Shown here piece after piece: positions 53,790-64,000 of a DNA stretch of 64,000 nucleotides. The position numbers and the translations under genes are program-made. The notes beneath the pieces are model-generated. The model was not told the origin of the DNA. It ran no database searches and saw nothing but the letters and a program-made list of their open reading frames with translations. This stretch comes from Quercus robur (lineage: Eukaryota; Streptophyta; Magnoliopsida; Fagales; Fagaceae): contig NC_065535.1 in NCBI RefSeq assembly GCF_932294415.1, positions 29,798,782 to 29,862,781 on the forward strand. Reading direction: 5' to 3'. Each line of letters opens with the position of its first letter. Within the stretch, counting starts at the first letter, position 1.

Positions 53790-56416
53790 TCATTTTGGTC
53801 CCTTCCTTGGGAAGCTGGACAAAATTGGCCTCGAGACCCTGGGAAACATCCCTTTCCTTGGGAAGCTGGGTAGGATTGGCCTCGGGGCCCTAAGTGACAT
53901 CAGCTGGGGAAATGGATTGAAGGGGCTGAACCAAGAGAGGTGGCTCCTCGGCATGAGAGTCTTGAACGCCAACTATAGATCCGACAGCCTCCTGGGGCGC
54001 TTCGGGGTTGAAGCTCCCACTTGTATCAGTCACCTTAGGAAGCTCGCTCCCCTCGGCTGGCTCATTAGTGGTGGACACGGTTAAAGCAACCTCAGGCTGA
54101 GCAGCCTCAGTCTCCTCTGGAGCTCTCACCATTTTGGGATTCGTCTCGCGGATGGCCGGAGGATAGTATACCTTCTCTGCCTTCCACAAATCAGAGGAAG
54201 CCTCCACCCCAGCTTGTTTGAGGGCTTCATTCCAGACCTAGGAGTAGTAGAGCCGACACACCCCAGGGATTTGAGCCTTGAGGATGGCCTGGGTGTCAGC
54301 CACCCCCAAGTCATAGGCCTCCTCCTTGGCTTTGTCCCTGGAGGTCTCGGCCTCCGTCCTGGCAAATTCAGCCTCCGTCTTGGCCCTTAGAGCTTCGTCT
54401 CTAACCCATTCCGCAACGTTTTTGGCCTCAGCTAGCCTCTTCTTAAGATCAACAATCTGCTCCTTAGTAATCCCCAGCTGATCTTCAGCTTCAAGTAGGC
54501 GCTTTGTCTGGGTCTCGGCCTGCTTTTGGGCACCAGACAGGCCGGCTTCAGCGCTGTCCCTCTGCCTGGTCATCTCCTTCAGATCCTCCCTGGCCTTAGT
54601 GAGGTCAGCCTTGGAGTTCTTAAGGGTACGAGCAGCGTCCAGGCGCTTATTACGTTCGGTCTCCAAGGACCTGCTCTGCTTCTTAGCCTTATCCTCCAGC
54701 CTATAAGTGGCCTGAACGGCATGCCAATCGGAACAAACACACTATGAATGGGAAATTGAGGAGCAAAAATCGACGAAGTCACAAGTATCAGAAGCCTTAC
54801 CATGGCTAAGTACCTCTTTACGCTGAGGAAGACCTCCTGCCTCCTCGTATTCTTCAGCTCTTTCATGTCAGTAGGAAGGAGCAGGGTCCTCTCCAACACG
54901 TCGGCCACGTAAGCACCTTCGCCGCCTCGAAAGTCCTTTAGGGAGGCATTTTCCATTAATGGCTCCCCGTGGAGCATTGGGGTAGGAAGCCAAGCCTCGG
55001 GCACAGATTGAGCATCGATCTCCTTGCCTTGGCCTTAAGGCCCAATCTTTAGCTACTTTTGAGCTCATGGGACTTCGCCCTCCTTTTGAGGCGTGTGAGA
55101 CTTCCCCTCATCCATCGGCTCTTTACCCTTAGAACTCTTCTTTCTCTTTGAGTCGGTGGGCTCAGGCCGAGGAGGTAAAGTCGATTGGGGGGAAGCAGGG
55201 TGTTTAGGCCGGGGAGATGGTGTCCGCGAACGAGCAGGGGAAGACCTGGTTTGAACAGGTTGAGGCTATGGCGGAGGAGGGGGAGGTTTGGATTGCGACT
55301 TTCCTGGTGCCTCCTTCCCCAGCTGGCCCTCAATTAAGTTGAACAAGCTTGTCTGAGGTTTCCTTTTAAGACCCATCTCCACTTGAGAAGATGTCCCCGC
55401 TAGCAAGAAATCCGCCTCGGAAAGGTCGGGGTCACCCAAGTCACCAACGGGATCCACGGACGAACTAGCCCGGTCAAACGCACCGAATCCTTCTTCGAGC
55501 AAACCCTAATCACTCTCAGCTTCCACCACTTGGTGGGATGAAGAAGAGCCGGCCAACGGGATGCCCTCCGGAACAGGAGACCTCTCGGGAATCAGAAACC
55601 TGTGCTCAACTACAGTGATTCTCTGAAGCCAGGGATCGTTAGCTCTGATCACGTACTTCGGATTGGCGAATGACCTCTGGATATGATCGTACCCCAAGAT
55701 CTTGTGAGCGGCCCTGACTTGGTTGTCCGCCTCGTTTACAAAAACCGCCGCCTTGAGAATAGTTTCCAAATCTTCCTTGTTGATCAGATGGAAGTGCCGC
55801 TAAAAGGCGTGCGGATCTGCCAAAAGAAGGCATGTTCATATCAGTAACCAAACCGTGCAAGACGTAATGGCAAAAAAAAAGGGGGTCATCCCTCTCCGAC
55901 TCTAGATACCCCACCTGGCTCCCCTTCCACCGTGGGGCAAGGAAGGCCATCGTGCCATTCCCCAGATATGATGAGGAAGTCCTTGTTTAACCCTTTACTG
56001 GACTCGGGGAGGCACTGAATAAGCCGAACCTTATCATCCCTTGTCTTCAAATAGTAGGACTTGCCTTTCAAGAGTTGGAGATTATAGCACCAGTTTACGT
56101 CATGATGGGTTAACCTTAACCCCATTTTCTCGTTTAAGGCATCCACACAACCCAAGATCCTAAACACGTTAGCAGCACATTGGGTGGGGGCTAATCGGAA
56201 GTGCCTAAGATAATCCCTCATCACTGGCCCCATGGGGATTCTCACGCCCCCTTCTATAAAGGCAAGTATGGGGATCACCACCTCACCTGTTTTTCTCCTA
56301 AAGTGCCACTCCCTTTCCTCACAGTACCTCAGACCCACATTAGGGGGTATTCTATAATCGGCGATGAATTTTTCCATCGCTTCTTCGGTCTCAACCAACT
56401 TTTTTAATTTACCCAT
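53790..56416 (-). pseudogene. Antisense ORF region of the Tat-like element ('putative gypsy type transposon' family)
   Basis: A broken coding region on the strand opposite to gag-pol. It starts MGKLKKLVETEEAMEKFIAD at 56416 and continues through PPNVGLRYCEEREWHFRR, VRIPMGPVMRDYLRHFRLAP and GLRLTHHDVNWCYNLQ to about 55912, where a CCAG|GTGGGG donor is visible; the next block begins after TTTTGGCAG at about 55818 and reads HFHLINKEDLETILKAAVFV with a stop just before it, then Pro/Ser-rich and coiled-coil segments (TQTKRLLEAEDQLGITKEQI near 54500). This arrangement matches the 'putative gypsy type transposon' family of unknown role. Stops at several points indicate decay. It should not be read as a host gene. 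Confidence 0.7.
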
Positions 56417-56954
56417 CTTTAGAAACTGCCAAAGAAACTTAGGGGATGATGAAAGAAGGAGAGGAGCAAGAGAAAGATAAACTTAGAAGAGGGAAAGCAC
56501 GAGTTGAAGAGCGAAGAAAACTTATAGAAATGGGGAAAAGCTCCTCGGACAGGCTTTTTATGCTGGAAAGAAACTTGAATTTGGCTGGAAGTTTGACTGA
56601 ACTTAGGACATATATGCAAGAACTCTTAAGTGCAAAGGTAAAGAGACAGGTTCGTTCAAATGGGAATTTATACCTCCCATTAAAAATAACTGTGTGGGTT
56701 TTCCCGCCCATAAAGGTGAGGAAATTTCAACCGTCAAAATCACCATCGCACCATTGAACGTGGGGAGCACGAAGCCGCCAACATTCATTGAAGACACGCT
56801 TCATATACCAAGGCGCCAGGAACATGTCTCGGGCATATGAAAAGATTCTAGCATTAATGAAGGACAAGACTTGACAAGCCATGACAGAAGCCTGATGTTA
56901 CCAAAACCCTCCTCTCTGTCCGAGGATCTGGACAGCAGGACTTTGAGGGGCTAT

Positions 56955-59634
<2,680 letters not shown>

Positions 59635-60337
59635 TCACATGATGCCACCGACTAATGCACATACCAAAAATCCAGTAAGAGATGCCATGAAGACTGGAAT
59701 GCTTAGCGAATGTGAAGAAGAAGCAGATAAAGCAGAAGAAGGTGGTTGTGGGATTGAACCAAAAACAGTGGGGTAAGAGGGTGAAAATGCACTAGGACCA
59801 TTGGAAGGAGAATATGCAGGCGCAGTAGCAGATAACACTGAAATGTGGAGCTTCTGATTCTTTTCACAGTGACCCTTCTCTCCACTGGTGAAGTAGAAGT
59901 CCCCATATGCGGTAATGTTGAAAAGAGAGTTGCCATTGTTCATGTACAGTACTGGATCTGTAAGGTTGCAGCTAGTATAGGATTGTTCCGTGACTTGTAT
60001 CAATGAATCTTGACTTGGTGGGTACAAGAACACTGAACAAATAGAAAGAGAAAATGAACCCGTAAGTGTCAAATGCTATGATTTTTTGTTTTTTTCAAGG
60101 ATCATAATGAAGGATATGAGAAAGAAAGAAAGAAAGAAACTTACAGAGAGAATCTCCAATCTTGAGAGTGTGATACTTGGACCAATAGGTGTAGACTTGT
60201 GGATTTGCTGAAGTGGGTATTCCCCAAGCATCCAAATCTCCAACCTTGTACTGGTAGCACAAGACTTTGGTTTGAATTAACACAAGGAACTGGAAAGCCA
60301 ACAAGAAGTAGCATCTGCTACTTTTAAGATTAGCCAT
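59635..60337 (-). CDS. Early nodulin-like protein (phytocyanin family), two exons, 196 aa
   Basis: GPI-anchored arabinogalactan-type cell-surface protein of the early nodulin-like (ENODL) group. Exon 1 is 60337-60145 and exon 2 60032-59635; donor GTAAGT and acceptor TTGTTCAG join T|TG in phase. Residues 1 to about 26 are a signal peptide (SRCYFLLAFQFLVLIQTKVL), followed by the plastocyanin-like domain (YQYKVGDLDAWGIP, YTYWSKYHTLKIGDSL, FLYPPSQDSLIQV) to about residue 130, with a Cys pair in SCNLT and GHCEKN. A Pro/Ser-rich linker (SPSNGPSAFSPSYP) and a hydrophobic C-terminus (IPVFMASLTGFLVCALVGGI) signal a GPI anchor. The usual copper-ligand set is not evident, as in other ENODL proteins. No defect visible. 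Confidence 0.92.
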
Positions 60338-60420
60338 CTTAGATCTCTCTCTCTCTCTCTATGTCTCTCAAATATATGACTCTGAGAGGGGTCAGGACAG
60401 TGTATAAATCTTATTGGTCC
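60338..60420 (-). promoter_or_regulatory. Leader and core promoter of the nodulin-like gene
   Basis: On the minus strand CCAAT (plus 60413-60417) and TTTATA (plus 60403-60408) lie about 65-80 bases before the ATG, followed by an AG-repeat leader (plus CT run near 60345-60360). Spacing fits a TATA promoter with a short 5' leader. Confidence 0.5.
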
Positions 60421-62454
60421 GAGTCCTTGTAGACTGATGAGTTTAGCAAAAGTAACTGAGTTGGAGTCAATTTACCTGAATGCCCCTCTTCCTAGTAAGA
60501 TTTAACTTGTGCTGGTTATTTCAGAAAGTCCTCTAGGATCAACAAATTAGACGGTGAAGATCTCTGTGGGTAGGCTTGGATTGTTCCTTCTTATGATTGA
60601 TATGCATTTACATGTCAATAAATCTTGTGACACAATTTTTCACAATTACGTGGGTTGTTGTAGTTGATACAAAATAAAAATTGTGTCAATAATAGATCTA
60701 TGTTGAAGTGATTTTCTAATCATAATTGATCATATTAATAAACTGTGAAAAAATTATGTCATGGCTCTCGGCCATTATTAGTTATATTTTATGCATTCCC
60801 AAAAGATATTTATCTGACTTTTTTAGAAGGTTACAACTGAGAAATAGAGTCAATCAAGTGGCTAATAATGGCACATGGCCAGTTGGATATTGTCAGTGCA
60901 GCTCAGAATGGGTTTGCAATTTGAAGGTGGGGGAGGGACTATAATTCACTTTTTTATAATCACATCATCATGTGAAGAAGACTAGAGATTCCTGTCTCCT
61001 CTCACATGGTTTAGTCTTCTACGATTTCGACTTCCCTTTCAATTTTGAACAAAAACCAGTCCAATGAACAGAAAGAGATACGGCTTAAACTTCATTGTCT
61101 CATTGTATATTTCTTGCCAATATTGTTCTATTTGTAATTTGTCAATGGAAAATTTTTTTGAGTTCTCCGTGCTAAAACCATTTTTTTAACAAAAGAGAGG
61201 GTTTATCTCTACGCGGACAAGCTGATCTGCACGTTTATGAATGCATGGGAACTTTGTGGTAGAAGCCTCACAAGGATCTTTACTAATTGGTAACCTGCTG
61301 CATTTGATGAAAAAAATAGTAGAATTAAAGCTAACAGGTTAGCCATAGAAATCTTGCTTGCTGGTAACGTGTAAATTCTAATCAGGAAACATGATTTCAT
61401 TTGCTTTGGGGCTAAGAATTTGTATTGCAAGCTCTATAGTTTACTTTTCTCTTGATCAAAAGAACTGGTCCAATATGACAAGAAAGTTACCAGCATCTAG
61501 TCAAGAGCGAGAGTTCATGGTTAAGATACAAGTCAGAATAATGTTGTCACAAACCAAATTCGAAGCCATATTGTCTCTTCCTCAAAGCTCCTGCAGTTTC
61601 ATATTATTTTCTTTTCTTTGTTTTATTATTTCTTAACTAAAACAAAAACAAAAACAAAACTCTTGATAATTTAAAAATTACCACCAACAATGACAGCAAT
61701 CGAATCTTTTGGGCCATTTCATGGAACAATTTTTACAAATTATTATATGTAAGCAATTTGGTAGGTTCTTTGAAATCACGTATGAAACCAGAACTACTTG
61801 CATTAACAAAATAGCTTCAATGTCCTAGACGTTCAATCAATCTTCTCTATATCATCAAATCTTAACTCAATTCATTTTAAGTTTCATAAATTGCAATAAT
61901 GAGACTATCAGTTTAAAAATTAATGGGGAAAAAAAAAGCAAGAACACACAGCAATGGAATTAAAGTAACATAAACTCCAGTAATATCTTATTCATCCAGA
62001 TATAGATACATTTGACAATTGCAAGAGACTATATTAACAAAACATGGTGCTACAGAAGGGGGAGAAATTATAACATAAAAATTTAGAAATGAATTTAAGA
62101 ATAGGGAAAAAAAATGGAATAATAATGTTTTTACAGCCATCATTATATATTATCGTAAACACTGTGAATTTAAAATTGCCTGAGCTTATGTGGCACCATT
62201 TTAGAGGAATTGCAGAAGACATGATCTAAAAGTACTAACACTATCATTCTGTTACCTAAGTTTCTTTATGTTATAGCCACCAGCTGATTGCTCCCCTGAA
62301 AATCATTTATGCTTTCTTTTCAAGAAGGAATTAACCCGCATTCTCCCTTTCCTTATTAGCCAGACAGCAACCACAGTTCACCTCCATCAATTCCAAGTAA
62401 GACAAAGTGGCTGGTTTTAACCTTCAAAAATTCCAGAGGTTATTCTTATTCACA
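60421..62454. other. Intergenic region between two minus-strand genes
   Basis: Upstream DNA of the nodulin-like gene and 3' flank of the MFS gene. Short open frames are present but none resembles a known protein or shows gene-like composition. No transposon ends were recognised. Confidence 0.5.
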
Positions 62455-63790
62455 TCAATCAACATTCAATGGCTCCGCCTCCATATCCCTGTCAAGTGCT
62501 GTCCAGTCTTGTGGTTCTGTATGAAACACATTCATGATCAATGATCATTTCATAAACATAGGGTTTTAAATGAAAATAAATTGTCAGAAACTTACAGCCT
62601 GTAGGTAAAACAGTGAGATATTTAATAGATAAAATAACTTGTGTTTTAGCCCATTTTAACTCAAAGTATATAGTAACATTTTAGGGCAAATTGCAGAACT
62701 TACTTGTTGGCTTTTGACTGTCAGCAATTACCATTAGCCGCCTCTGCAGTAAAGCAGCCACAAAGAGAAAAATCGAGCACATGCCAAACATGATGGTGAT
62801 GGGAAACGCATCAACCTTCAAAAGAGAAGCCATGCAAACTAATTCTTAGTAATAGAGAGATTGAGAGAAGGCCAGTAATAGGACATGGTACTTTCATATT
62901 CCACTTTGATCTATTCATTAAGTCACCTACTAGTGGTAGACTCATTTCAAGTAGAGATTATCAATGCCCCCCTCCCCAAAAAAAATATTCACACTTATTT
63001 TCTAGAAGAAATCAAATAAACAATAGTGTCACTCACATTGTACAGCACAACGCACACGAAGATGTTGAGAGGAATGCGAAAGAAGTTCATTATGGTGCTT
63101 CTTGACTCCTCAGGAATGTATAGGGACCTCATCTTCATGAGAGATGGCCAGAATATCCCAACACAAGCCTCAAACGTACAGAAGCCAACAACTTGAATAC
63201 ACCCCGCAAATGACATACTTTCACTTTTCACTTTGGAAGGCGGTACCAGGAACTGTTCCAAATTCACAAACAAATTAACAAAAGCAACCAGTATTTTCAC
63301 CGTAACCAGATCTTAAGAGGCCATTTGGTATAGCTTATTTCTAGCTTTTTTGGTTTATGTGCACATTTTAAATGCTTCACCTTTTCTAAGTACAATTGTA
63401 CTTTAGCCCAACATATTTTTTAAGAAAAATAAGCCAATGAAAATAAGCAATACCACATGCATAAAAAAAATGTGTTAGAATTTATATAAATAAAGAAATA
63501 TGGGAATCAAAATCCACAACATACACTAGTTATAATGGGGAGCAGAAGGGAAACTGAGGAGACTACAAAAACTATCTGCATGTAGCTCTCAACTCTGATA
63601 GATGAGCGTGCCATTAATCGAGAAGCAAAGGAACTTCCCAGCATTGACCCCAGCATGAATGTCGCGAAAATGAAACCATGTGGAATTTCCTCATCATTTG
63701 GGCTCAAAGCAGGAGTCCAGAGAAATACAAAGGTGTACATTGAGCCTTCAAATAGTGACTGTATAGCACCCAGCAATGCAATTTTCTCGT
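62455..63790 (-). CDS. Major facilitator, MFSD5 / molybdate-anion-transporter-like, 3' exons
   Basis: C-terminal part of a multi-pass transporter resembling the MFSD5 family, often annotated as molybdate-anion transporter; the substrate of plant members is not settled. Exons on the minus strand: 63790-63525 (EKIALLGAIQSLFEGSMYTF, FLWTPALSP, GFIFATFMLGSMLGSS), 63252-63037 (FLVPPSKVKSES, GFCTFEACVGIFWPSLMKMR, STIMNFFRIPLNIFVCVVLY), 62815-62704 (VDAFPITIMFGMCSIFLFVA, LLQRRLMVIADS) and 62516-62455, ending AEPLNVD and TGA. All junctions are GT..AG and in phase. FEGSMYTFVFLWTPAL and FEACVGIFWPS are strong family marks. Upstream exons lie outside the window. No lesion seen in this part. Confidence 0.9.
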
Positions 63791-64000
63791 CTGATCCCAC
63801 ATTAAATGTAACATTGTAAGAGAACAAGCACTCATGGATAGAGCATAAAGAAAGTCAATTTATTTTATCTGCATTTCAATTTTTTTGGTCAATATGACTG
63901 CAATCAACATAAATTGTTCAATTTTTGGCCATTAAAAGCCCTAGGAGTTTGAAAACCTTGTGTTTGTGTTTTCTAAGTATTTTGAATAAATTTTAAGTGG
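63791..64000 (-). other. Intron of the MFS gene at window end
   Basis: AT-rich sequence upstream of the first visible exon, ending in GGGATCAG as acceptor on the minus strand. No further exon of the gene was recognised before the window ends. Confidence 0.55.

Noticed and set aside
53790..56416. Minus-strand ORFs as a host coiled-coil gene
   Set aside because: They lie wholly between pol and the 3' LTR of a Gypsy element and match the antisense ORF layout of Tat elements, with multiple stops.

Overview
The window is nuclear DNA of a flowering plant. Genes have canonical GT..AG introns, intergenic DNA is AT-rich, microsatellites are long, and all major plant transposon classes are present. 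Gene content (oligopeptide transporters, the m6A writer MTA, an early nodulin-like phytocyanin, an MFSD5-type transporter) points to a eudicot. The mix of SIRE-type Copia elements, Tat-type Gypsy elements and SINEs suggests a woody rosid, possibly Fagales/oak; that last step is inference and weak.

Layout. 1-1264: the last three exons of an oligopeptide transporter (OPT) gene, cut by the window edge. 1265-4334: spacer with a SINE and a degenerate hAT element. 4335-32083: a tandem second OPT copy spread over about 28 kb and broken by several lesions (an in-frame stop, frameshifts, a hAT element inside an exon). Its first intron carries a PIF/Harbinger element (5057-24855) with TAG target duplications, which itself received two complete LTR retrotransposons in the same orientation: element A (5493-13887, target duplication CTATG) and element B (14174-22413, target duplication TATAT). 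32442-40063: a probable long Gypsy-type solo LTR that was invaded by a SINE and by a deleted Copia element carrying its own hAT insertion. 40299-40605: a small Helitron. 40984-41786: a solo LTR of a Tat-like Gypsy family. 43247-47830: an apparently intact seven-exon MTA gene. 48920-57751: a Tat-like Gypsy element with both LTRs, no reverse transcriptase and an antisense ORF region, ending in a compound microsatellite. 59635-60337: an intact two-exon early nodulin-like gene on the minus strand. 62455 to beyond the window: the 3' exons of an MFS transporter on the minus strand.

The most unusual content is the pair A/B. Both have full LTRs, a Met-tRNA-type primer site, a long SIRE-like gag with two zinc knuckles, and a polypurine tract, but no protease, integrase or reverse transcriptase. 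In place of pol they carry a second ORF of a plant-transposon-specific family. That ORF sits behind its own apparent leader intron and downstream of a dense CGCG-motif cluster. The two gags are nearly identical while the two second ORFs are strongly diverged, so the second ORF looks like an exchangeable cassette. These elements would need pol proteins from an autonomous SIRE-like relative.

The host genes do not form a pathway. The intact genes (MTA, the phytocyanin and, as far as visible, the MFS gene and OPT copy 1) are single units separated by transposon-rich DNA. All coordinates, exon junctions and target duplications were read by eye; family names rest on recognised motifs, not database searches.
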